Notes under the pieces: model-generated
Told to the model about the DNA's origin: nothing
Seen by the model: the letters and a program-made list of their open reading frames with translations, nothing else
The model's database searches: none
In this document: piece after piece, positions 50,706 to 62,068 of the stretch
Position numbering within the stretch: position 1 is the first letter of the stretch
Layout: each line of letters starts with the position of its first letter
Assembly (NCBI GenBank): GCA_951804985.1
Contig: OX638130.1
Coordinates: 78,610,583 to 78,674,582 of the forward strand
Direction of reading: 5' to 3'
Source: Dryomyza anilis
Lineage: Eukaryota > Arthropoda > Insecta > Diptera > Dryomyzidae
DNA: 64,000 bases
Position numbers and translations under genes: made by a program

Positions 50706-53272
50706 CACCGGGGGCGGATCCAGCAGTATGTCTTGGGGGGGCGATTGATTTTGTTGCGCCTTTTTTTCCAAATTTTTCTAAAATGCGCCCCAAAAATTTA
50801 TTTTGCGCCCTTTTTTATATTTTCACATCAAATACAGTGAATGATGAATAATACACAACTTTACTTCTTTAGACCAAATTGTTGTCTTTAAACCAACAGT
50901 TTTATTTGCTTAAAAATAAAAAATCGAAAACCGATGCACCTACGTATTTGGTCATATAGGTACTCAAATAAAAGGTAATAATACCACATTTTTAAATATA
51001 TGGTTACGTTTATGATCTGATAACCATAGCAATTAGGATTTGCAATTATGTAAAAAAAATAAAAATTAAAATGAAATGCTGATTGTTGAGAAAAATATTT
51101 AATTGTTTATCAAAATGACGATGAAATTTATAAATGAATAGGTTACGCTGAAACGCTTTTTTAAATTTTCTAAAAGTGGCCCAACAGTTAATTAAAATAT
51201 TTCATTGAGAAGGTACATGGAGAAAGCGCCACAGGCATTTTTTTTTTTAGAAAATATTGAATTTTTTAAAACATAAATACAAAAGTGTTTAATAGACTCC
51301 TGAGTAATTTTTTTTTCGATGGGTACTTACACTTTTATCTATATATTATTCATGTATCAAATGAACTCAGTTGTTAAAACTAAAAAGGGTCCTGAGGTCA
51401 CTGGGGTTATCAGACCATGAACATAATTACATATTAATCGTGAGATCAATACCTTTCATTTCAGTACCTACATGTTTATATGGGTAGGTGTATAACTTTT
51501 CGATTTATCTAGGGTACCACTAGTCCGACCGAACCGTAATTTAGTCTGGGACCCAAACAGAAGGGATAGTTTGAAGAAAAAATATTTCACTTCATCCGGT
51601 TATGTAAAGTTCAGCCAATTTGTTTGTTTATAGATTTGTTGATAGGAGTTTCCATATATATCAAAAATAATAATTAATTTTGATTTTTATAAATATGTAT
51701 CTAATATAAAAATTATATTTGACTTTTGAAAATATTTATCAAAAATAATTATTTTTGACTTTGATAAATTATTTTACTTTGATTATATTTTAAAATTTAA
51801 CAGTCCTATAATAAAAATAAGGCCATAAATTAAAAATGTTCATCGAATGTTATCAATTGTACCCTTTGTTTTATCAAAAAAGTAACTAAGTAGAATAAGT
51901 CTTGTATTCAGTTATTAATTTCTTAGGTATCAAAAATGTTGTTGTTTTCGTCCCAAAATTTAATGAACACGTGTTCGTATAGTTGTTGTTTTTTCGATCT
52001 TGCTTTGACGCTATTATGTTTTGTTTTAATTTGTCCGTCTGTCAGCCTCTTTTGTTTGTTCGTGTGTCTGTCTGTCGATATGTTGAAAGTAACTAAAAGC
52101 AATTATTTCGAAGCTAACATAAAATAAAAAAAATATAGTCGAGTTAATGTATTGTTTATTTAGAACTTTATTACCTATATGTATTTTTGTATAGTAAATG
52201 TCTTCTTTGAATACTTTATGTAATTGAATTGTTTATTTTATTTTATTTTTATTATAATTATTATTATTTAATTTAATCTCTGTATATTATTCTGAAACCG
52301 TTTACTTACCTTCTACACTTTCTCCTCTTCTGTTGCCTTTTCTGTTGGTTATGTATAAACCCTCCGCACGTTACCCATAAGCATTGTATTTAAATAACAA
52401 TGGAATGAAATCAACTTGGTATTTATGCAAAATTGAACCCAAATTAATGAACTGTAACCATACCAATATTCGTAGGAAAAATCGTTTATTCTATTTATAT
52501 CTTTAACAGTCATACATACACAGACGCTTGCTTGTCTGGCTGTGCTTTGTTGTTCTATTCGTGAAAACACACACATGCAAACATTGTATATCATGCTGTT
52601 TTTTGATACCTATAATTGCAATCCAGACAAATTTTACTTAGTTACATTTTTGATACCTAAGAACTTAATGTCTGAATATCTAGAAAAATTTGGCTTAGTT
52701 ACTTTCAAGAGACAGACAGGCAGACTTACAAACAGATGGCGACCTCGCAAAACAAAGCATACAGACAGAGCAATATCGATGAAAACAACAACAATACATG
52801 AACACGTGTTCTTTTTGCAATGAATACAGAAACAATTTTGCGTGTTCTTTTTGGTTTTTAATAATCAATAAATTAACTTCTGAAAATCCAGTTGAATAAA
52901 GTTAATTTACTTTTTTGGCAACTAAGTAATTTGCTTTCTTGATATCCAGATGACAAATTCTTTAATTTTAGTAGTATTTTATTGATATTAGTCAAATTCT
53001 ACTATTTTTCTTTCTAACCGAAATCTTCTCCAGTTTTAGAATTTTCGTAAACCATAAATCGAAAATATTTAAATTTGATTTTTTTCAAGTACAACATTTG
53101 TACCAAGTTTGACGTTTCACTTGTTTTTTTGTACCATTTATTCAAGAAGTAAAAGGTAATAGATACTTGACCAATTATTAAATTAATTTACAAAAGTTTT
53201 TTTTTTATTTTAAAAAGACTGAAAACGTAAAAATCGGATTTTAAATCGATCCCCCCTGTATATCCGCCACTG
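50706..53272. mobile_element. Candidate degraded hAT-like element
   Basis: The left end CACCGGGGGCGGATCCAGCA and the reverse complement of the right end (CAGTGGCGGATATACAGGGG) resemble each other and a common hAT terminus type. No 8-bp duplication survives. Inside is a second inverted-repeat pair: CTTAGGTATCAAAAATGTT (about 51,923) against ACATTTTTGATACCTAAG (about 52,645), and ATGAACACGTGTTC at 51,963 and 52,798. The frames at 51,936 and 52,542 lie in these repeats and are not genes. Confidence 0.5.
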
Positions 53273-53989
53273 GATTTTCATTGGTTTGTGGTAACGATTG
53301 AAATAATTTAAATAATTCATATAACACAATATTTTCACTATAATTGAAACAAACATTGCTTAAATTACGTTTCCCACTTTACCTCAGATTCAGAATTCAT
53401 TACATTGACTCTTACTTTGTTTGTATTTGTATTTCAAAACTCTAATAAACCTCATAAAATATTTGTTTCACTTGCTTTCGATAAAATAGATATTAATTCG
53501 ATTTTAACCATAGATTAAAATGTTGATGTGGTATTAAGACACTTGACAATTTATTTTCTTTTTTTAAGTGCAAAAACATGTTTACAAATTGCAATTATTA
53601 CCCCATGTCCCACCACCCCAGGGTTTTTGTTAAAGACATTGAAAAATATAAAAAAAAATAAATTTTTTATAAAAACCGAAATCAAAACCGAAAACGTAAC
53701 TTGGAACCGGTATACCGAAACCGTTTCGTTATAAAAACTTAAAATCGAAACCGTAACCGCAACCGTAACGCGTAAAAAACTGAAATCGAACCGTTATTCG
53801 TTTAGGTTTCAATCCTTGGTTTAAATGAATCTATATATAACACCGTCCGACAGTATTTTGCACACATAAAAAAATCGACCTGTAGGTACGTGAATCTAGG
53901 GATCATTATATGAATTAGTGTGTTTTTTTAGATCATTTGCATTTAAAATGTTATGCATATCATATTTCCATAATCATATTCCACATATT
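53273..53989. other. AT-rich, no gene
   Basis: The only notable feature is a run of AACCG-type motifs at about 53,680-53,800 (AAACCGAAATCAAAACCGAA), a decayed simple repeat. Confidence 0.4.
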
Positions 53990-54176
53990 TTGTAGCTGAG
54001 ATCTCTTTGAGAAAGAATATAAAAACGGTTTTCCAATAGCAATTCATTTAAAGGTTTTATTCCCATTTGAAATGCTACTATGATATATCTTAAAAATCAA
54101 TTAAAATTGATTAAATGCAAATAAAAGCTGTAAAAGAATTTATATCGGACATCCATTCTCATATTCATACTCAGTC
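53990..54176 (+). repeat. hAT-family fragment
   Basis: TTTTGTAGCTGAGATCTCTT, GGTTTTCCAATA and TAAAGGTTTTATTCCC match about 41,400-41,490 and, inverted, about 18,170-18,270. It ends where the LINE relic begins. Confidence 0.55.
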
Positions 54177-54438
54177 ATGTCTCAGATAGGGGACTATGGG
54201 GGCGATTATCACAAGGCAACGAGTCTGAGTGCTTCAACATGGCGAAGCCAGCGCAATACTTGTCGGTGTCGTCTCAAGTCAGCTCACTGGTCACCAGAAT
54301 TGGCAAATTGTCAAATGGTGACACCTCCACTTCGGTGGAAGTCCTCCTCGTGGAAGTCCCTGGAAACGACGCTCTACACCACCCGGTGTAAAAGTCGGTT
54401 AAAGTGAGTGGCGAGCATCTCCCTCAGAGTGAGGGTTC

Positions 54439-55197
54439 GTGCGTTGGAAAAAACCTATGCGCCCAATGAAAACAAAAAAGAAGCCTCGGATAACGACCGA
54501 TTACAATGATGACGACCCACGCAAACGTTTTAAGGACCATGATTTACGGATATGCACCTGGAATGTCCGGACCCTTTATAGGGAAGGTGCCTCTATCCAG
54601 CTGGCAGATGTCCTCGAAAAATATAAGGCTGACATCACCGCTATCCAGGAGATGCTATGTACGGGACAGGGATGTTCGAAACAAGCGTCCTGTGATATCT
54701 ACTACAGCTGCCATGCGGAGAGACATGAATTTGGATGTGGATTTGTGGTCGGCAAGAGACTCCGCCACCTTGTCTCTAGGTTCACGCCCGTGGAGGAAAG
54801 GTTGGCAACAATTCGCATCAAGGCTAAATATTTCCATATCAGCCTAATTTGTGCACACGCTCCGACGAACGAGAAAGATGACGAGACAAAAGAGCGCTTC
54901 TACGAGCGCCTAGACAACGCATACGATATCAAAATCGTGCCAGGCGATTTTAACGCCAAGGTGGGCAGTCCCACAATCGGAAAATTTAGCCTCCATGCCA
55001 ACACTTCCGATAACGGAACAAGGCTAATCGACTTCGCCGCAGCACGAAATATGGTAGTTAGTAGCACTAGATTCGAACATTTCGATAACCACAAGGCCAC
55101 ATGGTTGTCGCCCGATCAAAAAACTCGAAACCAAATTGATCACGTTGTGATTGACGGAAGGCACGCTTCGAGCGCGATTATACGCCGCAATGTCTGA
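54439..55197 (+). pseudogene. LINE endonuclease fragment
   Basis: 252 codons. APE endonuclease motifs: RICTWNVRTL near the start, ITAIQE (catalytic Glu), FGCGFVVG, ICAHAPT, IVPGDFNAKVG (Asp and Asn of the active site) and NQIDHVVI close to the end. The final SDH motif is missing because the frame is joined to reverse transcriptase sequence at about 55,170 and stops at 55,197. ATG 54,439 is simply the first in frame; recognisable homology begins at about 54,540. Confidence 0.8.
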
Positions 55198-55909
55198 GTT
55201 CGGTATACCTGCGAAACTTATAAGGCTTTGCAGGATGACCCTGAGCAACACACGTTGCTCAGTGAGAATAGGAAAATACCTCTCCGAGCCATTTCATACC
55301 GAACGAGGTTTCACAAAAGGTGACTCCCTATCGTGCGACTTTTTTAACTTATTGATGGAGAAAATAGTTCGAGCTGCCGAACTCCGTCAAAGCGGCACTA
55401 TCCTCAACAAAAGTGTCATGCTGCTCGCATATGCCGACGATATTGATATCATTGGCAGGAGTACATGAGCAGTCAGCGCAGCATTCTCCAGATTGGAGAA
55501 AGAGTCGCGTCGAATGGGTCTAGCGGTGAACGAGAACAAGACGAAGTTCCTTGTGTCAACAAGCAAAAAAGAGTCCGTGCGTCTTGGACAAAAAGATGAT
55601 TTTGACACCCACAAGTTCGATATTGTGAAGGACTTCGTCTATCTGGGATCCAGCGTAAACAGCAACAACGACGTCAGCCTGGAGATCAAACGGAGAATAA
55701 CTCTTGCCAAGAGGTGCTACTTTGAGAAGGTGCTTGAATCGAAACTCGAAGGTGGACAGCGTAGAAGAGGGCGTCCAAATCTGCGTTGGAAAGACCAAGT
55801 TGAGGACAACCTGGCAACGCTTGGTATTTCTAACTGGCGTCAGCGCGCGCAAAGCAGATCCGACTGGCGCGGCTTCATCTCAGCGGCCAAAACCGACCCA
55901 CGGTTGTAA
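55151..55909 (+). pseudogene. LINE reverse transcriptase and C-terminal fragment
   Basis: Same-frame pieces separated by one TGA at 55,466-55,468. Visible: EFGIPAKLIRLCRMTLSNT, RGFTKGDSLSCDFFN (motif B), LLAYADDIDIIGR (motif C, YADD), VNENKTKFLV and FVYLGSSV (thumb). Motif A with the first catalytic Asp is deleted. After KRCYF the sequence jumps to GGQRRRGRPNLRWKDQV and NWRQRAQSRSDW, the conserved C-terminus of this LINE group, so a second deletion removed the segment between. TAA is at 55,907-55,909. Confidence 0.8.
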
Positions 55910-56037
55910 GGGCCATTTAAACAAACAAACAACGTTTTTCAAATTTTCTTCTTAAAATGAAGTGAAGTCAAAGTGAAATTTAGGAGGTTTGAGCATACAG
56001 ATGTATCAGTATTATTATGCCCTACACAATTTCCCGA

Positions 56038-56223
56038 CATTTCCTATAGAAAACCTTAGGAATAATTAGAAAAATACGGTATCAAGTAAAAACAACAAAC
56101 GTTATGGGAAGACATTTTGTAGTCATGGTACATTTCCTATAGAAAACCTTAGGAATAATTAGAAAAATACGGTATCAAGTAAAAACAACAAACGTTATAG
56201 GAAGACATTTTGTAGTCATGGTA
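56038..56223. repeat. 93-bp direct tandem duplication
   Basis: CATTTCCTATAGAAAACC starts at 56,038 (with one mismatch) and at 56,131, each followed by the same sequence to TAGTCATGGTAC, with a single visible difference (TTATGGG against TTATAGG). It is non-coding. Confidence 0.92.
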
Positions 56224-56458
56224 CGATATACATATACATGAACGACGTCGCACTCTTGTTATTAATGCAGTTGTAAGTGTTGCACGAAAATAGCTTAAAA
56301 TGCTGATTCCAATTTTCATAAAAACATTACGTATTTGAAAAAAAAAATAATATTTATAATAACTCGCTGGTGCTGACTGCATACTTAGTTTTTTCATTTT
56401 ACTTACTTATTTGGCCATTACAGCCTATAATGGGTTTCGGTCACAGCAATTATGCTTT

Positions 56459-57367
56459 GCACAGAAAAAAAACTATTTATGAATTTGTTCATCAGTTTTA
56501 TGAATTTTTAATTAGGACTCGACCAAAGAACAAATTCATCCAATGAATCGTTCATAAAACCGTAATGAAAAAGTTCATAATATTGATAAACGCTTTCATA
56601 ACATTTATGAAAAAATTCATGGTATTTATGAACTTTTAAACTATTTAAAAAACTAGTTTTTTATTTTCTTGTATTATTTTTTTATTTTTTTTTTTATTAT
56701 ATTACTTTCTATTATTTTATTATTTTAATTTATTTATTTTGTTAACTACTTAGGTACATTTTATTTTATATCTAACGATTGCTGTTGCTGCTGTTTGTTG
56801 TTGAGTACTGTCGCGCACGTTTTTTGGAGTTGTAAACAACATAGGAAGTGATTTGCTTTATAAGTTCGAAATGACATACATACGAATAAAAAAAACAAAG
56901 AACTGTATCTGCCATCATCGACTATCGACGCGTCGCGACGAGTAGTCAAAATAAACACTGCCCTTCATACGGCATGACGCGTCAGTAAATAAAAATATCA
57001 ATTTTAAGAATGGTAAAAATGGTTGCAGGTTACACATACGATCATACACAAATACTCAACTACCACCTACTTTGTGTTGCATTTTCTATGCTCCTTTTTA
57101 CGTACTGGTTTTTAATTTTTCAGTATCGCCTTTATGCTCGGCTGAATTGCACGTTCCGTGGAGGCTGCGCTGCTTTGCGTCAAAAAATTAATATGAATAC
57201 CTCAATGAACGCAATTCATAAGATTTATGAATGCATCAATCAATTTCGCTCAAATTGTGCGATTCGTATATACGAAGAATAGTTCATAAACAGATTCATA
57301 TATATTATGAACGGTGCATCAATTAACGGCATTCAAACCATTTATGAACAAAATTTTGTCTATGTGC
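56459..57367 (+). mobile_element. TTCATAA-rich element, copy 3 (complete)
   Basis: The ends GCACAGAAAAAAAACTATTT and (reverse complement of right) GCACATAGACAAAATTTTGT are imperfect inverted repeats, each followed by alternating TTCATAA/TTATGAA motifs for about 170 bp. The middle has a CTGTTGCTGCTG tract, the palindromic TATCGACGCGTCGCGACGAG and AT-rich DNA. It has no transposase. The frames at 57,010 and 57,314 are not conserved in copies 1 and 2. Confidence 0.75.
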
Positions 57368-57735
57368 CAGTCGCTTCAGCGTTGCACGCACTGGCGCCAG
57401 TTTTCCACTGCAAGTGTTGTTAGGTTGTCTTGCACTTGGTCGTTCCATACGTTGACATCAACTGGGTGCAGAATTGAACACCTTTTTTGCTGGAGAGCTT
57501 TCATCCATACGCTTAAGATCGCTTAAGAGCGCTAGATCTTAAGCGAATGACCATGTCAATGTCTGCCTAGAGCTCATAAAGCTCATCGTTCCATCTGATT
57601 CTGTACACGTTTTTAACGCATAACGGGCCAAAGATTTATCGAAGAATCTTTCACTCGAACGCTCCTAAAGCTCGCTCATCCGTGTTGGCAAGCGTCCATG
57701 CCTCAGAGCCATAGACTTGCATGATGAGCAGTGTT
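57368..57735 (-). pseudogene. RTE-like LINE, C-terminal fragments
   Basis: On the minus strand, about 57,735-57,600 encodes VYGSEAWTLANTDERALGAF followed by a frame-broken KILR, IFGP and RWNDELYEL. About 57,520-57,370 encodes RMDESSPAKKVFNSAPS, then in another frame WNDQVQDNLTT and ENWRQC. These are consecutive parts of the C-terminal region missing from the element at 54,177. Stops and shifts show a dead copy. Confidence 0.7.
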
Positions 57736-58151
57736 CACACTTTTCGCCAATGGAAATGGAGTTGATTTAGAAAATTTGGAGAGTAGACATGAGTAAAAAG
57801 GAGTAGAATTGAACATATTGCAAAATGGAATATATTTGATGTAAATGAAGTAGAAAATTAAATATATGAGTAAATTTGATGAAAAGGGAGTAGAAATATT
57901 AGATTTGTATTAGATTTGAAATAAATTAATAGATATGTCAATTTTTATTGATAAATAAAATTATATCAGTCGTTAAAATTTCGATTTCTTAATACCTATA
58001 AAATTCCTTAAATACCTATATCTAATATTGCACGTAAAATAAATTTCTTACTTAAAATTAATTGCATGTAAAATATTTACTTAAAATCTAAAATATTAAT
58101 AGTTAAACACAAGAAGAAATATATTTTATGAATGATACCAGTGTAAAAAGA
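57736..58151. other. AT-rich, possible hAT-like remnant
   Basis: CAGTGTTCACACTTTTCGCC at about 57,730 resembles the left edge at 39,535, and AGGAGTAGAA-type motifs recur as they do there. No right end or gene is seen. Confidence 0.35.
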
Positions 58152-58885
58152 AACCAGTTGGGAAGGTTAGATCACATGGGAAATTTTAAAGTAGGTGTAA
58201 TTCTGATAGTTAGGATTATCAAAATTATAGTCGGTCTAAGCCGACTATAAATACCCTACACATATGTGTGGTTACCATTCAAAGTGATATATAGGTCACC
58301 AGGGTATACGAATCCTGAAAATAACTACAAACATTTAATCGCTGAAGAATTTCCATTCATTTGATACCCATATTTACAAATGTGTAGGTGTACCGAATTT
58401 CGATTTTTTTTTTTGTGAACCACAAGTCTTTTTGCCGGAAAACATTATTATAATGTATTTGAGCATGATATCAATATATATTTGACCAAAAAAGTTTACC
58501 TAAGCACGTATACATAAAAATTGATCTTTATCTGAACATTTTATATGAGGTATTTGAACATAAGTGGTCGGATCATAGGTCACAATGGACCGATCTCGCC
58601 AATTTTTTCGCACATACAGCGTAGGTATATTAGTAATCTAAGTTATAAGTTTCATTTATCTAGCTCTTCTATTTTAAAAGTCTTAGGGATTTCAACAGAC
58701 AGACACACAGACGGACAGACAGACGGACAGACAGACAGACGGACAGACGGACATCGCTAAATCGACTCAGGAGGTCATGCTGATCAAGAATATATATACT
58801 TTTCCATACCGGAGATGCTTCCTTCTGGGTGTTACAAACGGCGTACCAAACTGAATATACCCTTTCACTCTTAGTGTAGGGTATA
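58152..58885 (-). mobile_element. DINE-1/INE-1-like element, near complete
   Basis: Minus-strand copy with all landmarks: the right end TATACCCTACACTAAGAGTG, GGTACGCCGTTTGTAACACC, ATTCTTGATCAGCATGACCT and a GACA/GACG microsatellite (58,697-58,752). The left side has the perfect hairpin TAGTCGG-loop-CCGACTA (about 58,228-58,247) and AACCAGTTGGGAAGG. A 71-codon plus frame across the microsatellite is not a gene. Confidence 0.82.
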
Positions 58886-59527
58886 AAAAAGAACCAAAAT
58901 TGAAAAGGTTACTTAGAGGCGTAGTTGAAAAAAAAAAGGTTATTCCAGGTTAAAAAAGGTTGAAAATATATTAAAATCAAAAGAAGTATTAAAAAAATGA
59001 TAATAAAGTGCATGGAAAAATAAAGTTCAATTCTAAAATTGTTTGGTTAGTATTAAAAGTATATCACAACGATTAGAAATAAAACAAAACGAGCAAAGCA
59101 ACGAATAATTAGCACAAAAGGATATGTACAAATAATTATTACATGAGATAAGTTTATTTTCCTTTAGCAACAGCATCAGCGAGAATCGAGGAAGACCTTT
59201 CATCGTCGCATGTACACAATGAAATCATTATGTTAACATAACATGAACACTTTATGTTAAGATAGAGCGAAATAATGATTTTAGAGAATAACATTTTGTT
59301 TCTCAATTTCTCATATGGCTCATATTTCCTTTAATACTCTTCGAAAAAAAAATATTAATGAGCGTTCGATAGTATTAAAAAAAAATAAACAAATTTAATT
59401 GAAAAATAATTTATAATAAAACATTAAAATCAACAAAATTTAAATGAACCAGAATAAAATGTATCTAAACAATTTTTTTAAACAATCCCTATTTTCATTA
59501 CTTAAATATTTTTAGAAAAAACTTTAA
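58886..59527. other. AT-rich, nothing recognised
   Basis: No gene or element ends are seen. Confidence 0.4.
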
Positions 59528-60348
59528 TGCTGTAGTTTATCAACCAGGCAATTTTGAAAACAGCGGCTGTTTTCAAAATTTTGTTTAAATATTTTTATTT
59601 TTGAATTTTCAATGAAAACGACATAAAGCATTCAAACTAAAAAAAAATAATACCCTATGAGAATAGGGTGTAATTTTCAACGAAATTTTAGTTTTACTTT
59701 GCATATTCAGATAGTCTTCAGATTTATCACGATTACTCTGGTTCTAGTTAATGGATAGGTAAGTGAAATGTATGTACGCTGTACCTGAGATATGGGGAAC
59801 CATTTGGCATTATATTTTATGTAAATAATGCAGTTAACATTTTTTTAATTAATAAAAATGTGTGGGTTTACACCACAATGACTTTTAAAAAAAGGTTGGT
59901 CCTCTTTAAAGGCGAGATTTATACTTATACACATGGGCTATCGCAAATTCAAATATAACAAAAGAGGAAGCAGGATATAATGAGTATATAGGAACAAAAA
60001 GAAAATAATTTTATAAATATTTTGTGATATTGGTCAATAAATAATTGCAGTTCTTATATTTTATTTTGAATTAGTTATAACCGTGGTAAATAACTATTAT
60101 TTGTTTATATTTTATAATGCACTAGTTAGAGCAACGTCTTAGTGATATATTGAAACCAATCTAACTACTACTAAAATATGTTTGTGAAATATACTATAAG
60201 ATAGTTTGTGACTTACACCATTATGACTTTCGATGCCTCAAATATATATATCAAATATATACTCTCTGGCCTGGTTGATAAAATAAAAAGGCTGAGGCTA
60301 AAATTGTTGCGGCTGTTTTCAAAAAAAACTGGTTAATAAACTACAGCA
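59528..60348. mobile_element. MITE-like element with TGCTGTAGTTTATC ends
   Basis: The left end TGCTGTAGTTTATCAACCAG and the reverse complement of the right (TGCTGTAGTTTATTAACCAG) continue as inverted repeats through GAAAACAGC. TAA is present on both sides (59,525-59,527 and 60,349-60,351), compatible with PIF/Harbinger. A third, inverted copy of the end (GGCCTGGTTGATAA, about 60,268) lies 80 bp inside the right end, suggesting a rearranged right terminus. It is non-coding. Confidence 0.7.
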
Positions 60349-60955
60349 TAAACAAACAAATAAAGAAACGATAAGCACCTTTAAGAAAACCTTTGAATAG
60401 TTTTTACACTGGAAAAAAATTATTTATTATATATATGCAACAATACCTGATACTTATTTATACTTATGAAATCATTGAATGTTCAAATAATTATTTTAAA
60501 ATGCTTAATTTTATAATTCCTAAGCAAACAAAAAATTTATAAATAAATATGTTTATTTTAAAAATTAAAATATGAAATAAAACTAATAGTAATCTGGTAG
60601 GATAAAACTTGTTTTCGATTTAGGGATCTTTAAAACAAAATCACATTAAAAGATCATGGTTGGGTGGGTATAGAACGTGAGACTGCAGAAACATCATTGT
60701 AGTATATTTGGCTTGGCATTATTTTTTTTTAGCTTGACCAGCAAGAGTATTGGCTACTGTAAGCCGAGGTTTTTGTTTATTTTTTGAGGGACTCTGTAAT
60801 AAATCGTTATGTACGGGTTCTGGAAGATGATTAGATCACGAACCTCCCCAAGACTGATAGCTAGTGGCTAAGATGGGTCCCGCATCCGTTTTTTTTGACT
60901 CTATGTGTAATTCCCTTTCATCCGACGTTACAAAACTCACACGTGCTTGCCCAAA
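60349..60955. other. Low-similarity stretch, no gene
   Basis: The base composition becomes less AT-rich from about 60,780, which fits the beginning of LINE-derived sequence, but no protein motif could be read before 60,956. Confidence 0.35.
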
Positions 60956-61475
60956 CCACTCCTCCTCTCAATGGTACACGCGCCCGCTCAATGCGTACGG
61001 CTGCCGAAGAGTTGATTGGATTCCGACGGCCCCTACGGAATAAGTGGTATGACTAAGAGTATCGCGCAGCCATTGCCGAGAAAGACGCTACAAATAGAGC
61101 TACCCTGCCAACTAGATAAATCTCCGCAACATCGCATGTAGGGTTCTATCGTATTATGTGAAAGACTAAAGCCCATCGTCAACAGACTGATTGGCCTTTA
61201 TGGGTCTTATGGTGAACGAGGACAAGACGAAGTTTCTGGTGAGTTCCCAAAAGTTTCGGCGTCTTTGATAGTACGTGAATATTGTACCACAGGACTGCGC
61301 TCCAGCAAAAAAAAAAATGTACAATTCTGTACCCAGTGGTGGTCAACGTAGGAGAGGGCGTCCGAATCTCGGGTGGAGAGACCAAGTGCAAAACAACCTG
61401 ACGACGGGTCAGGCTGCGTTGACGCCAACGGTGAACGAGGACAAGACGAAGTTCCTGGTGAGTTCCTAAGATTTT
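60956..61475 (+). pseudogene. Scrambled RTE-like LINE fragments
   Basis: About 60,976-61,110 encodes ARSMRTAAEELIGF, RNKWYD, a stop, then EYRAAIAEKDATNRATL, the linker between endonuclease and RT in this LINE group. About 61,210-61,245 and 61,425-61,470 both encode a form of VNEDKTKFLVSS (RT thumb), and 61,275-61,405 encodes APAKKK, GGQRRRGRPNLGWRDQV (C-terminus). The thumb segment is therefore present twice around the C-terminal block, out of normal order. Confidence 0.65.
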
Positions 61476-61892
61476 CGGCGTCCTTGGCAGTACGTGAATA
61501 TTGTACCACACAACATGTATCGAAAATCTTCTACTCTAATCGTGAACGATGCATGCTATTTGAATTTTATTCGCTCTCACGTATTTTAATACGCTGATCT
61601 GCTATCTCTTTCTCGCACATTGTCTCAGTGCGCGGAATGATCTCTGTCCATATCAAAGACTTTGCTTAGTACGCTGAATTGTCTTGCATCTCTTTTACTC
61701 TTATTAAAATGGCACAGTGGAGCAAATTACATCTTTTCGTAACAATATGTATTTTTACCTAAAAATTCTTATAAATTATACCAATTTTAATATTAAATAT
61801 GTAAATTCATATAAAATCGAGCCTTATTATGATTTGAATCAATTTATTTTATATTTTATTTTAGGATGTAAGTTAATACTTAAAAGTTTTTT
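61476..61892. other. AT-rich, no gene
   Basis: No gene. It lies downstream of the SLC6 stop codon on the minus strand. A small duplicated stretch (TCGGCGTC..GTACGTGAATATTGTACC, at about 61,257 and 61,477) belongs to the scrambled LINE fragments. Confidence 0.4.
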
Positions 61893-61898
61893 TTTATT
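61893..61898 (-). promoter_or_regulatory. Possible poly(A) signal of the SLC6 gene
   Basis: AATAAA on the minus strand, about 170 bp beyond the stop codon at 62,069. The context is AT-rich, so chance occurrence is likely enough to keep confidence low. Confidence 0.3.
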
Positions 61899-62068
61899 TT
61901 TGAGACTTAATACATATTATAAACATTATAAACTGATTAAAAGCAAGATTTGGAGCACTTTCTGAAAAAAAAAATGGAAAGAATAATTTCCTAATACTAA
62001 ACTGTGTACATAACTGAAGTTAGCAATGTCACGCTTTCTTCTTCTATCGTTCAGTGGAAGTACAATGG

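Larger units (their letters stand above)
54177..55930 (+). mobile_element. RTE-like LINE, internally deleted
   Basis: A 5' region is followed by the APE endonuclease (54,439-55,197), then a partial reverse transcriptase and C-terminus (55,151-55,909), ending shortly before an AAACAAACAAACAAC tail. Two internal deletions, one between endonuclease and RT motif B and one before the C-terminal GGQRRRGRP block, and one in-frame stop leave it inactive. The endonuclease and C-terminal style resemble RTE/BovB-type LINEs of arthropods; the clade is inferred. Confidence 0.75.

Noticed and set aside
54506..55614. Several alternative frames of 60-113 codons on both strands
   Set aside because: They overlap the endonuclease and reverse transcriptase frames of the LINE and contain no motif of their own.
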